Notes: generated from the sequence alone by a model not told the origin. A DNA stretch of 64,000 nucleotides from Prevotella sp. (GCA_017474515.1 JAFVHN010000053.1:62001-126000); one strand, 5' to 3'. Positions 31,979 through 40,348 are shown, counted from the first letter of the stretch. A program made the numbers and translations.

Positions 31979-32290
31979 AGGATTTCAGCTTCGCAAGTTG
32001 ATGTAGTTCAGGAGTTCAGAAGTTCAGGAGTTCAGACAATACTTACAACCTCTGTAAACCGACGAAAAGGAAGCCTTCAGGACTATTAAGTATGAATTGT
32101 GAGTTTTTGCTGCCGCGCATAATTCACAACTAAGAATTCATAATTTAAAAGCATTTACGATTTACTGTATATTTACGATTTGCTTATTAAGCTATTTGCC
32201 CCCAGTTGCAGATGGTAAGGCGATAGAAATTGTAAAATAATCAAATTGTAAAATAACAGTAAGTCGTATTTTTATAAATAGTAAGTTGTT
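31979..32290. other. Intergenic region with short direct repeats
   Basis: This 312-bp gap between convergent genes has no coding frame. Besides the 8-bp array at 32003 it has ATTTACGATTT twice (near 32154 and 32171), ATTGTAAAATAA twice (near 32228 and 32242), and an imperfect inverted repeat of GAATTGTGAG/ATTCACAAC words around TTGCTGCCGC (32092-32140). Confidence 0.7.
32003..32040. repeat. Array of four 8-bp units, third locus
   Basis: Units GTAGTTCA, GGAGTTCA, GAAGTTCA, GGAGTTCA are followed by GACAAT, matching the arrays at 13655 and 15143 in length and in the trailing GAC-AT word. Confidence 0.8.
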
Positions 32291-33037
32291 TTACTCGAAG
32301 AAGAACGTCAGGGCGACGAGCTTGGTACGGCTGGCGCGCACGCTATTGCTATAGGCCATCAGGTTTTTGTCCTTCATCATCTGCGTGTGCCCGGTGTCGA
32401 GGGTGTTCATCAGGCCGTAGCCGAACTTCAGCTCTGGGCGCAATTTGAAGAAAGGAAGGTAGAAATCGCAACCGATGCCCACCTCGAGCAGGCAATCGAA
32501 CTTCTTCAGTTTGATGATGTCCTCATCTTTTCCCGAAAGGTTGAACATGGGGTTGATGCCCACCATGACATAGGGGCGGTGGTTGTTGAAACGCTGCGCG
32601 CTATACACGAGGTTGAAGTCCGACGAGATGTAGATTGACTTCATGTCCTGCCGTTGCTCGATGGGCTGGCCGCTCTCCAACTTGTCGGTGAAGTTGTGGA
32701 ACACCAGGTGGCGGTTGCCGAAATAGAGGGTGGGCACGGCGCGGAAAGAGAAATAGGTGTTCAGGCGCGCCTCGCCGAGCACGCCCACGGTGAAGCCGCC
32801 GTCCCAGCGGTCCTGGTCGCAGGTGATGAGTTTTTCGGTCGTGGTGCCGTCGTCGTTGGTAATGAGCTGCGGACCCACGTTCTCGAACTCTATGTCCTGC
32901 AAGTGTGTGCCCACCACCACGCCGAAGTGGAAGGCGCGCAGGTCGGTGTAGGGCCGGTTCTGCACACGCTTTTCCTGGGCCTGCAAAGGCAGGAGCACCA
33001 TCAGCGAAGCCAAAAGAAAGAAAAACGTTCTTCTCAT
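32291..33037 (-). CDS. porT: PorT-like outer-membrane protein of type IX secretion
   Basis: This 248-residue protein has a signal peptide (FFFLLASLMVLLPLQAQ) and an eight-stranded-barrel pattern of alternating residues ending in LVALTFFFE. The opening of the mature part, RVQNRPYTDLRAFHFGVVVG, is the sequence I associate with PorT/SprT, an outer-membrane protein needed for the type IX secretion system. Other barrel strands are RAVPTLYFGNRHLVF and LRPELKFGYGLMNTL. It stands alone here; no other por gene is in the window. The LRR surface protein at 43602, with a T9SS-like C-terminal tail, is a possible client. Confidence 0.88.
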   Translation of the reverse strand: MRRTFFFLLASLMVLLPLQAQEKRVQNRPYTDLRAFHFGVVVGTHLQDIEFENVGPQLITNDDGTTTEKLITCDQDRWDGGFTVGVLGEARLNTYFSFRAVPTLYFGNRHLVFHNFTDKLESGQPIEQRQDMKSIYISSDFNLVYSAQRFNNHRPYVMVGINPMFNLSGKDEDIIKLKKFDCLLEVGIGCDFYLPFFKLRPELKFGYGLMNTLDTGHTQMMKDKNLMAYSNSVRASRTKLVALTFFFE

Positions 33038-33174
33038 TAAACATATAACGCGAAACCACGTCTTTTTATTGTATATGGCGAAAAAAAGCGCCCGCCACTA
33101 CCCTTTTCAGGGTAAAAGAATGTTAAAGACCGAAAAATAAATACCCAAAAATGGGGATATTAACAAGAAATGTG

Positions 33175-33182
33175 TATCTTTG
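33175..33182 (+). promoter_or_regulatory. -7 box of the ferredoxin gene
   Basis: TATCTTTG matches the consensus; the leader to ATG 33235 would be about 46 nt. No clear -33 element. Confidence 0.6.
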
Positions 33183-33234
33183 CATCATCATTAGTGAACA
33201 AACAATAGTATTAACCGTTTAAAATAAGATTATT

Positions 33235-33405
33235 ATGGCTTACGTAATTGGTGAAGACTGCATTGCATGCGGCACTTGTATTGATGAATGCCCCGTTGGA
33301 GCTATCTCCGAGGGCGAGCGCTATTCCATCGACCCCGATGCTTGCACAGAGTGCGGTACATGCGCAGGTGTTTGCCCCTCTGAGGCTATCAGCCTTCCCG
33401 AGTAA
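33235..33405 (+). CDS. Small 2[4Fe-4S] ferredoxin
   Basis: This 56-residue protein is read directly from the sequence. It has two cluster motifs, CIACGTCIDECP (Cys9, 12, 15, 19) and CTECGTCAGVCP (Cys37, 40, 43, 47), in the standard CxxCxxCxxxCP form. The length is that of clostridial-type ferredoxins, which carry electrons for enzymes such as pyruvate:ferredoxin oxidoreductase. It has its own promoter and a strong terminator, so it is a monocistronic and probably highly expressed unit. Confidence 0.95.
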   Translation: MAYVIGEDCIACGTCIDECPVGAISEGERYSIDPDACTECGTCAGVCPSEAISLPE

Positions 33406-33433
33406 ACACCCTTCTTTTTGAGAGATTTCACTG

Positions 33434-33463
33434 AGCGGCTTCCTGCGGGAGGCCGCTTTTTTT
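33434..33463 (+). terminator. Rho-independent terminator of the ferredoxin gene
   Basis: A 10-bp stem (AGCGGCTTCC with GGAGGCCGCT) closed by TGCG is followed by seven T residues. Confidence 0.92.
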
Positions 33464-33516
33464 GCGCCGTTCAGCGTCGTGAGGGCAGCTTTTTGGAACA
33501 TTGGCCGGCCGTTTTC

Positions 33517-33547
33517 TTGGTCATACGGCCTTTTTTCCGTATTTTTG
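33517..33547 (+). promoter_or_regulatory. Promoter of the nitroreductase gene
   Basis: TTG (33517-33519) and TATTTTTG (33540-33547) are separated by 20 bp; the leader would be about 20 nt. Confidence 0.65.
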
Positions 33548-33574
33548 CAGCATGAGAAACAAAACCTACGCATC

Positions 33575-34318
33575 ATGAAAGAATGGATTAACCAAAGAAG
33601 AAGCATCAGGCAGTATGCCGCGAAAGACGTGGACCGCGGCCTGCTCAACGAACTGCTGGCCCTGTCGGCCCGCACGCAGACCATGGGCAACCTGCAACTG
33701 TATAGCGTGGTGGTGACGCGCGACGCTGAGATGAAACGCCGGCTGGCTCCGGCACACTTCAACCAGCCCATGGTGACGGCGGCGCCCGTGGTGCTCACCG
33801 TCTGCGCCGACTTCCGTCGCACTTCGCGATGGGTCGAGGAGCGGAAGGCAACACCGGGCTACGACAATTTCCTCTCATTCATCAACGCAGCCACCGACGC
33901 GCTGCTCTTTACGCAGACGTTCTGCTGCCTGGCCGAGGAGGCCGGGCTGGGCTACTGCTTCCTGGGCACCACCGTTTACCAGCCGCAAAGCATCATCGAC
34001 ACGCTCGGGCTGCCACGGCTGGTGATGCCCGTGGCCACGCTGACCGTGGGATGGCCGGCCGAGGAACCGCCCCTGACCGACCGCCTGGCGGTGGAGGCCT
34101 TCGTTCATGAGGAAACCTACGAGGACTACTCGCGCAACCGCATCGACGACCTTTACAAGGCAAAGGAGGCGCTGCCCGAGAACCAGGAGTTCGTGAAAAT
34201 CAACAACAAGGAAACGCTGGCGCAGGTGTTTACCGACATTCGCTACACCAAGAAAGACAACGAAAGCATGTCGGAAACGCTCCTTGAGGCACTGCGCAGG
34301 CAAGGGTTCCTCGACTGA
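33575..34318 (+). CDS. Nitroreductase-family flavoprotein
   Basis: I start this at ATG 33575, giving MKEWINQRRSIRQYAAKDV, the normal FMN-binding N-terminus; the frame is open upstream through the promoter. The 247-residue protein has QTMGNLQLYSVVVTRD, the central helix QTFCCLAEEAGLGYCFLGT and the MPVATLTVGWPAEEP strand typical of NfsA/FRP-type NAD(P)H-dependent reductases. A C-terminal extension (YEDYSRNRIDDLYKAKE) resembles NfsA. The physiological acceptor cannot be told from sequence. Confidence 0.9.
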   Translation: MKEWINQRRSIRQYAAKDVDRGLLNELLALSARTQTMGNLQLYSVVVTRDAEMKRRLAPAHFNQPMVTAAPVVLTVCADFRRTSRWVEERKATPGYDNFLSFINAATDALLFTQTFCCLAEEAGLGYCFLGTTVYQPQSIIDTLGLPRLVMPVATLTVGWPAEEPPLTDRLAVEAFVHEETYEDYSRNRIDDLYKAKEALPENQEFVKINNKETLAQVFTDIRYTKKDNESMSETLLEALRRQGFLD

Positions 34319-34365
34319 CGACGCCCTAAGAAGGGCCTGCTCACGGGGCGGACAGGAAGCCCCCT

Positions 34366-34454
34366 GAAACGAAACGCCAAATCGCTACCGGCGAAACGCC
34401 AAATCGAGGCCGACGATTTGGCGTTTCGTTTCACGCGAAATGGCGTTTCGTTCC
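34366..34454. repeat. Nested palindromic repeat cluster
   Basis: A 19-bp perfect inverted repeat (GAAACGAAACGCCAAATCG at 34366-34384 with its complement at 34414-34432) contains a second copy of GCGAAACGCCAAATCG at 34391-34406 and is followed by a related GCGAAATGGCGTTTCG at 34435. Two alternative hairpins can form. It lies between convergent genes. Confidence 0.85.
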
Positions 34455-34509
34455 AAAGGCCGCCCCAGTAATTACTTCGACGCTTGGAAATGTCGGCTTT
34501 CGGGAAGGC

Positions 34510-34536
34510 AAAAAAAATGCCTGCCAAAAGCAGGCA
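34510..34536 (-). terminator. Terminator of the uronate operon after kdgK
   Basis: On the minus strand a 7-bp stem (TGCCTGC/GCAGGCA) with a TTTTG loop is followed by a run of T residues, 22 bp after the kdgK stop. Confidence 0.8.
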
Positions 34537-34557
34537 GGCACGAAGAAATATGTAAGT

Positions 34558-35592
34558 TCAGCGGTTCATCAATGCCCAGATTTCCTCGTCGGTAGAGAGG
34601 TTGCAGTCGCCCGGAATGGAGTTTTTCAGCGCGGCAGCGGCCAACGAATAGTCGAGGCACAGCTGGTCGTTGCCAGGCCAGGCCAGGCTGGCGTGCAGGC
34701 ATCCCGCCATAAAGGCGTCGCCCACACCCATGGGATCGACGATGCCGGGGATGTCATAGACGCGGGTGGAAAGTATTTCGCCGTCGCTCCAAAGCAGGGC
34801 CGTCAGCGCGTGATGGCTGGAACTCACCTGGTTGCGTATGCCCATGAGCCATTTGCGACAGCGCGGGAAACGGCGGTGGATTTCGTCGAACCACGGGCGA
34901 TAGAGGTCCACGTCTATCTGATAAGTGCCGTCAACGGCGCGGAAAGGAACCGGCGGCAGTTGCAACAAATACTCGAACTCTATGTAGTCGGCAAAGACCA
35001 CGTCGCTATATTGCAACATCCGGCTGAGGGTGGCACGCGGCTCGGCACCGTATTTCCACAGGTTCTTGCGGTAGTTAATGTCGAACGACATGGTGAGCCC
35101 CATCTCGTCGGCAATGGCAAGGGCCTCAAAAGTGGCGTCGGCGGCCTGCTGGGAAATGGCGGTCGTGATGCCGGACGTGTGGAACACTTTTGCCCCGTCG
35201 AGCACCTTCCGCCAGTCGATCATGCCCGGCTCGAGGAAATAAAACGAGGAGAAGTTCCGGTCATAGACCACCTGCGAATTGCGCATGGCGGCGGCCTCCT
35301 CGAAATAATAGGCCCCGAGGCGGTCTCCGCCGAAGAGCATGTTACCCGTATCGACGCCCATCTCGCGCAGTTTCATACAGGCGGCGCGCCCCGTGGCGCT
35401 TTGCGGCACACGCGAAACGAACTCCACGCTGTCGCCCAGCGTGGCCAGCGACACCGCCACATTGGCCTCGCTACCGCCGTAGTTGCCGTAGAGGTCGCGG
35501 CCCTGCGTCAGCCGGAGATGGTCGGGTTTGGAGAAGCGCAGGAGGATTTCTCCGAAGGTTACGATGCTGTTCTTATTCATTTTCATTGACAT
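34558..35592 (-). CDS. kdgK: 2-dehydro-3-deoxygluconokinase (PfkB family)
   Basis: This 344-residue sugar kinase phosphorylates 2-keto-3-deoxygluconate, the end product of unsaturated uronate breakdown. It shows the N-terminal VTFGEILLRFSKP, GGSEANVAVSLATLG, and the C-terminal PfkB signature DPMGVGDAFMAGCL with the catalytic Asp. An insertion relative to shorter kinases (FEYLLQLPPVPFRAVDGTYQ) is typical of the Bacteroidetes form. The substrate call leans on the neighbours KduI and the hexuronate transporter. Three in-frame ATGs (35592, 35586, 35580) are possible starts. A terminator-like hairpin sits 18 bp upstream of the first. Confidence 0.85.
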   Translation of the reverse strand: MSMKMNKNSIVTFGEILLRFSKPDHLRLTQGRDLYGNYGGSEANVAVSLATLGDSVEFVSRVPQSATGRAACMKLREMGVDTGNMLFGGDRLGAYYFEEAAAMRNSQVVYDRNFSSFYFLEPGMIDWRKVLDGAKVFHTSGITTAISQQAADATFEALAIADEMGLTMSFDINYRKNLWKYGAEPRATLSRMLQYSDVVFADYIEFEYLLQLPPVPFRAVDGTYQIDVDLYRPWFDEIHRRFPRCRKWLMGIRNQVSSSHHALTALLWSDGEILSTRVYDIPGIVDPMGVGDAFMAGCLHASLAWPGNDQLCLDYSLAAAALKNSIPGDCNLSTDEEIWALMNR

Positions 35593-35609
35593 TTATTAGT
35601 TTATTTGGC

Positions 35610-35646
35610 AAAAAGCCCCGCCTCCCCGAAAAGGGCCAGGCGGGGC
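35610..35646 (-). terminator. Terminator-like hairpin between the MFS gene and kdgK
   Basis: On the minus strand a perfect 9-bp GC-rich stem (GCCCCGCCT/AGGCGGGGC) is followed by TTTTT and then, 18 bp later, the kdgK start. No promoter box is seen between it and kdgK, so it may act as a partial terminator within the operon. Confidence 0.7.
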
Positions 35647-35679
35647 AAATGGTTCGTGGGGGAAAAGGCGTTTCTGCTA

Positions 35680-37137
35680 TTAGTCCTCAAGCGAAATGGG
35701 CTTGTACTTCGGCACAAGTGCCTTCATGATGCACCAGCCGATGAGGTAGGCCACGGCGCAAATGCAGAACACAATCATGTAGGCTGCGGGTTTGCCCTCG
35801 AAGCCGAAGAAGGTGAAGGCGCCGCCCTGGCCCTCGGCCCAGCTGAAGAACGAGCCCGAGCCCTTGTTGATAAGGAACGAGCCGATACCGCCGGCCATGC
35901 TGCCGATGCCCGTAATTGTTCCGATGGTGCTCTTGGGGAACATGTCGCCGATGGTGGAGAACAGGTTGGCCGACCAGGCTTGGTGCCCGGCGCCCAGCAA
36001 GCCAATGATGACGGCGGGCCACCAGGGGCTAATTGCGCCCATGGGCTGCGCAAACAGGCCCAGCAGGGGGAAGCATGCAAAAATGAGCATGGCGCGCATG
36101 CGGCCGATGTACGGGTTCATGCCTTTCTTGTCAACAAAGTAAGTGGGCAGGTAGCCGCCGCCAATGGAAATGACGGTCACAATGGTGTAAAGCGTCAGGA
36201 TGAGCAAGATGCCCATGGTGGAGTCGCTGGTGTAGCCGTACTGGTCGGAGAAATAGGCCGGAGCCCAGAAGAGGAAGAACCACCACACGCCGTCGGTCAT
36301 GAACTTGCCGACAATAAACGACCAGGTCTGCTTGTACTTGAAGCACTGCCAGAAGGGGATGGTTTTCTCCTCCTTCACTGCCGCGCGGTCCTGCACTTCG
36401 GCAATGTCGGTGTCTTGTTCAATATAGTTCAGCTCGGCCTGGTTTACACGCTTGTTGCGTGCCGGTTTGTCGTAAAGCCAAATCCACAGCCCCATCCAGA
36501 TGAAGCCGAGAGCACCGATGATGATGAACGCCATTTCCCATCCCCAGGCGCGTGCCAGCAGAGGAATGGTGGCGGGAGCGGCCAGGGCGCCCACCGAGGC
36601 ACCGCTGTTGAAGATGGAAGTTGAGAAGGCGCGGTCCTTCTTGGGGAAATATTCGGCCGTCACCTTGATGGCGGCAGGGAAGTTGCCGGCCTCACCGACA
36701 GCCAGAATCATGCGGCAGGCGAGGAACAACCATACGGAAATGCTGGCAATGGCCACGGCAGCGTCGCTACCGGCCTGCACCATGCGCAGGGCCTCAATGG
36801 AGGGATAGCCCTCGACTTTCATTGCCACCCATCCGCAGCCGGCGTGGAGAACGGCACCCAGCGACCACACGAAGATGGCAATGAGATAGCCTTTCTTGGT
36901 GCCCATCCAGTCGATGAACTTTCCGGCAAACAGGTTGGCAATGGCGTAGAAAATAGAGAAGAAACCGGTAATGGTACCATAGTCGGCGTCGCTCCAGTGG
37001 AACTCGGGAGCAATGAAGTCTTTCCAGGTCAGCGAGAGAACCTGGCGGTCCATGTAGTTAATGGTGGTTGCAAGGAAAAGCAACGCACAGATGACCCAAC
37101 GGAAATTGGACATCTTGGTTTTCTGAATAGCACTCAT
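35680..37137 (-). CDS. MFS transporter of the hexuronate (ExuT-like) group
   Basis: This 485-residue permease has twelve predicted spans. The opening RWVICALLFLATTINYMDRQVLS and the loop KFIDWMGTKKGYLIAIFVWSLG are characteristic of the anion:cation symporter group that includes ExuT and glucarate/galactarate carriers. AVGEAGNFPAAIKVTAEYFP is the conserved GEAxxFP motif of that group. It likely imports glucuronate, galacturonate or their ketouronate products across the inner membrane. It starts 12 bp after the kduI stop and is followed by kdgK. Confidence 0.9.
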   Translation of the reverse strand: MSAIQKTKMSNFRWVICALLFLATTINYMDRQVLSLTWKDFIAPEFHWSDADYGTITGFFSIFYAIANLFAGKFIDWMGTKKGYLIAIFVWSLGAVLHAGCGWVAMKVEGYPSIEALRMVQAGSDAAVAIASISVWLFLACRMILAVGEAGNFPAAIKVTAEYFPKKDRAFSTSIFNSGASVGALAAPATIPLLARAWGWEMAFIIIGALGFIWMGLWIWLYDKPARNKRVNQAELNYIEQDTDIAEVQDRAAVKEEKTIPFWQCFKYKQTWSFIVGKFMTDGVWWFFLFWAPAYFSDQYGYTSDSTMGILLILTLYTIVTVISIGGGYLPTYFVDKKGMNPYIGRMRAMLIFACFPLLGLFAQPMGAISPWWPAVIIGLLGAGHQAWSANLFSTIGDMFPKSTIGTITGIGSMAGGIGSFLINKGSGSFFSWAEGQGGAFTFFGFEGKPAAYMIVFCICAVAYLIGWCIMKALVPKYKPISLED

Positions 37138-37149
37138 ATCTTTGTATTT

Positions 37150-38124
37150 TTATTTAATGTCTATCACGGGGATGTTGTCTTTGTCGTTGTAATAAAGGTT
37201 CTCGCCGGCCATGCCCCAGATGAAGGTGTAGTAATAAGTACCGGCGGCGGCATGCATCGACCACTCGGGCGACATGATGGCCTGCTCGTTGTGGAGCCAC
37301 ACCACGCGGCTTTCCTGCGGCTCACCCATGATGTGGGCGATGGTCTGTCCCTCGGGAAGGTTGAAGTAATAGTAAGCCTCGATGCGGCGACCGTGCGTAT
37401 GGGGCGGCATGGTGTTCCACGCAGCACCGGGGTTCAGCTGGGTCAGTCCAAGTTGAAGCTGGCAGGGACCTTCCTCCAGCACGTCGTTCACAATGAGCTT
37501 GTAAACGGTGCGGTTGTTACATTCCTCCAGCGAGCCCACGGGTCCCCATACGGCAGCCTTCAACGAACCTTTACGTCCGTCGAGGGTAATCCACTGCGTC
37601 TTGTAGTGCTGGTGGGCGGTGGCACTGTTGAGATAGAACTTTGCGGGCTTCTTCGCATCCTTCGAGCGGAAGAGCACCTCCTTGTTCACGTCCTTGTCCT
37701 TTCCCAAATGTCCGCGGCCTATATAGAGCGCCTCTTTCGGCGAAAGGGCATATTCCTTTCCGTCAACGATAACCCAGCCGTCGCCCTCGCCGCAGTTCAC
37801 CACGCCGAGTTCGCGGTTGTAAAGGAAATATTTATCCTTGATGCCCGGGTCCACGTCGAGGCCCAGGTCGCGGAAATTCTCAAGTTTCAGGTCTTTCGTC
37901 ACAGGCATGGCACCGCCGAAGATGAAGCGGTCGTAATGCGAATAGGTGAGGTTAATCTCGTCGGCCACCATCACCTTTTCCATAACGAAACGGTCGCGCA
38001 ACGTCTGCGTGTCATAGTGTTTCACGTCTTCCGGATGGCATGCCGTCTGAAAGCTCACTTTCTGCTGGGCCTGCATCGCCAACGCTCCGGCCAGCAAAAC
38101 TAAGGAAATAAATGTTCTTTTCAT
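37150..38124 (-). CDS. kduI: 5-keto-4-deoxyuronate isomerase with a signal peptide
   Basis: Residues from about 30 onward match KduI, a cupin that converts 5-keto-4-deoxyuronate (DKI) to 2,5-diketo-3-deoxygluconate: [53 protein letters not shown], the zinc-site [16 protein letters not shown], and [20 protein letters not shown]. Unlike the cytoplasmic enzyme of about 278 residues, it starts with [19 protein letters not shown] followed by QQ, a plausible signal peptide. If cleaved, the enzyme would work in the periplasm, upstream of the MFS importer encoded next. Confidence 0.9.
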   Translation of the reverse strand: MKRTFISLVLLAGALAMQAQQKVSFQTACHPEDVKHYDTQTLRDRFVMEKVMVADEINLTYSHYDRFIFGGAMPVTKDLKLENFRDLGLDVDPGIKDKYFLYNRELGVVNCGEGDGWVIVDGKEYALSPKEALYIGRGHLGKDKDVNKEVLFRSKDAKKPAKFYLNSATAHQHYKTQWITLDGRKGSLKAAVWGPVGSLEECNNRTVYKLIVNDVLEEGPCQLQLGLTQLNPGAAWNTMPPHTHGRRIEAYYYFNLPEGQTIAHIMGEPQESRVVWLHNEQAIMSPEWSMHAAAGTYYYTFIWGMAGENLYYNDKDNIPVIDIK

Positions 38125-38209
38125 TTTATTCTTTGTTTTAATTAATATCTTTTTCTTTTTTACAAACGAATTATTCTAATTATATTTTAATTATTTCAAC
38201 GAATTATTT

Positions 38210-38641
38210 CTAATCCTTAATAAAATCTTTATAATTATCGTGGTTGATCATTACAAATTCATCCAACTGAGGCAAATAGAGAAAACGTTCAGTGTAAAGA
38301 CTGACATCTCCAAAATTAAACAAAATTCCTCTATGCAGCCCAGTAATGCGCATGTAGTTGAACAATTGAGCACGATGGGTTGGGGTTATCTCTTCTACAG
38401 ATTTCAACTCAATAATGATGCCTTTATAATAAAAGTCTGCGAAATATGTATTTTTTAATGTGACATTCTTATATTGTAACCGCAGTTCTTTTTCACGCTC
38501 GGCAACCATACCCCGTTTCAGCATTTCTATGGCTAATGCCTCCTGATATATGACCTCGGCCATGCCTCTTACTAAAACGGCATGTACCTCCATGGCAGCT
38601 CCAACAACATTGTACATGTCCATGTATTCCTGCTTGGTCAT
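38210..38641 (-). CDS. GxxExxY-motif protein
   Basis: This 143-residue protein carries the family motif GMAEVIYQEALAIEMLKRGM, together with ADFYYKGIIIELKSVEEITP and LFNYMRITGLHRGILFNFG. The IELKS strand resembles the core of PD-(D/E)xK nuclease folds, and the family has been suggested to be nuclease-like, but its function is unknown. It is more AT-rich than its neighbours and sits between the EIIC-like transporter and kduI on the same strand, with 50 bp and 85 bp gaps. There is no functional reason to tie it to uronate metabolism; it may be an insertion into the operon. Confidence 0.88.
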   Translation of the reverse strand: MTKQEYMDMYNVVGAAMEVHAVLVRGMAEVIYQEALAIEMLKRGMVAEREKELRLQYKNVTLKNTYFADFYYKGIIIELKSVEEITPTHRAQLFNYMRITGLHRGILFNFGDVSLYTERFLYLPQLDEFVMINHDNYKDFIKD

Positions 38642-38691
38642 ATCAAAGAAAAATTAAGGACAAATTAAATAAAATTCGTTTCAATAACAAT

Positions 38692-40059
38692 TTATTTCGA
38701 TTGACGTTCTTCGCGGACGATGCGCATGCGGTTCCATACGACCATTGCGATGGTAATGAGTGTGAGCACACCGGCGCCCACCCATTTCAGGTAAGCCACG
38801 CACTTATAGATAACCCATCCGAAGAGGCTGGAAGCGAAGTCGAGCGCCCCGCCCAGGAAGCCCTGCGGAATGTCGGCGGCCTTGTCGCCGGTCTGCTCAA
38901 ACACGGTCTTGGCGGCCTGCGTGAATGCCGGTGCCATGTCGGTGACGAAATAGAGTCCCACGGCCAGTGCCACCAGTCCGATGATGAACGTTTTCACCAC
39001 GTTGCCCTTGGTGAAAGGCAACACGATGGGGAACAGATAGAACATTCCGGCCAGCGATGCCAGCGGCAGGAACTGGTTGCCGGGCAACACCACGGCCAGG
39101 CCCAGTGCCACGGGAATGAGCAACAGAGACACCACGAGCGTGGTGGGATGGCCGATGACCACGGCGGGCGACATGCCGATATAGACTTTCTTTCCGTTGA
39201 ACTTGCGCTTCACCACCTCCTGCGTCTTCTCGGCAATGGGTTTCAGACCCTCGATGAACAACGAGGTGATGCGCGGAATGAGCTCCATGACGGCGCCCAT
39301 GGTGACGCCGAGGAACAGCACTTTCTTCACGTCGAGCTGTGCCAGCAGGCCGATAAGGGCGCCCACGATGACGCCGAGCACCAGGGGCTCGCCCAGCACG
39401 CCGAACTTCTTCTTCAGCCCCTCGGCATCGATGTTCAACTTCTCAAAGCCGGGAATCTTGTCGAGCGCCTTGCCCACAACGAGGGCAAAGGGCACGAAGC
39501 TCTGGCAGAAGGGCTGCGGAATGCTGATGCCCTGCCATTCGGGATAATACTGCTGAAAACGGTCGGCGGTAAGGTCGGCCATCACCAGCGTGATGATATA
39601 GCACACGATGGCTGCGAAGTAGCCCCACAGCAGGCTCTGGTCCATCACGAAATAGGCCACGGCACCGATGAAGGCAAAGTGCCAGTAGTTCCAAAGGTCG
39701 ATGTTCACCGTGCGCGTGCATTTGGTGATGAGCAGCAGGAAGTTCACACCCAGGCAAATGGGAATGATGAGCGCACCCACGGCAGTGTTGTAGGCCACGG
39801 CGGCGGCGGCGGGCCACCCCATGTCGAACACCTTGAGCTGAAGGTGGTAGAGGTCGGAAATCTGAGACAGCGGGCCGCCGAAATTGTTCGTAAGCAGGGC
39901 CGTCACAATGCCCAGGCCCACGAAACCCACGCCCACGTAGAGTCCCGACTTCAACGATTTTCCGAACTTCAGGCCTATAGACAGGCCGATAATGGTGAAC
40001 AGGATGGGCATCATCACCGATGCCCCCAAGCTAATGATGTAGCTGAATACTTGCTCCAT
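38692..40059 (-). CDS. Galactitol-type PTS EIIC-like transporter, orphan
   Basis: This 455-residue membrane protein belongs to the EIIC-GAT family: NNFGGPLSQISDLYHLQLKVFDMGWPAAAAVAYNT, given here only as a region near residues 58-92, is followed by LWNYWHFAFIGAVAYFVM and the HPTTLVVSLLLIPVAL segment. It has about ten to twelve spans. No EIIA, EIIB, HPr or EI gene is in the window, and sugar PTS systems are rare in Bacteroidales. It therefore probably works as a phosphorylation-independent carrier, or uses components encoded far away. It heads the minus-strand run ending at kdgK and could carry a polyol or a uronate. Confidence 0.85.
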   Translation of the reverse strand: MEQVFSYIISLGASVMMPILFTIIGLSIGLKFGKSLKSGLYVGVGFVGLGIVTALLTNNFGGPLSQISDLYHLQLKVFDMGWPAAAAVAYNTAVGALIIPICLGVNFLLLITKCTRTVNIDLWNYWHFAFIGAVAYFVMDQSLLWGYFAAIVCYIITLVMADLTADRFQQYYPEWQGISIPQPFCQSFVPFALVVGKALDKIPGFEKLNIDAEGLKKKFGVLGEPLVLGVIVGALIGLLAQLDVKKVLFLGVTMGAVMELIPRITSLFIEGLKPIAEKTQEVVKRKFNGKKVYIGMSPAVVIGHPTTLVVSLLLIPVALGLAVVLPGNQFLPLASLAGMFYLFPIVLPFTKGNVVKTFIIGLVALAVGLYFVTDMAPAFTQAAKTVFEQTGDKAADIPQGFLGGALDFASSLFGWVIYKCVAYLKWVGAGVLTLITIAMVVWNRMRIVREERQSK

Positions 40060-40115
40060 GTTGTTGTTTTAATTGTTAGATTCGATTAAGTAGTGCTGCT
40101 ATTGCAATTTGCTTG

Positions 40116-40123
40116 CAAAAATA
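40116..40123 (-). promoter_or_regulatory. Possible -7 box of the EIIC-to-kdgK run
   Basis: The minus strand reads TATTTTTG, 56 bp before the EIIC start. No -33 element is clear. Confidence 0.45.
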
Positions 40124-40245
40124 ATAAAAAAAGTTGAAAACGGCGGCCCTTAGCGAAAGTTTTTCGTGAAAACGTTTACATTTTCACTTTGTGCCGCCCT
40201 GTTTCGCTTTGTGCGGGAAGGAAAAGGCTGGTCTGAGGAAAAACA

Positions 40246-40313
40246 CAGGGACATTCTTTATGTATATGAGGAAGCGCCCAGACACGGGCGGAAATACATA
40301 AAGAATGTCCCTG
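40246..40313 (-). terminator. Long hairpin after murF-alr
   Basis: Arms 40246-40265 and 40294-40313 are perfect 20-bp complements (CAGGGACATTCTTTATGTAT). The 28-nt loop contains a smaller CGCCC/GGGCG hairpin. On the minus strand it is followed by TGTTTTTCC. It starts 35 bp after the murF-alr stop. Confidence 0.75.
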
Positions 40314-40348
40314 CTTATGGTTTCAAGCCATCATACGCCGGCCCGTGG

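Noticed and set aside
33479-33574. An extended N-terminus for the nitroreductase
   Set aside because: The extra codons overlap the -33 and -7 boxes and do not belong to the family, so ATG 33575 is preferred.
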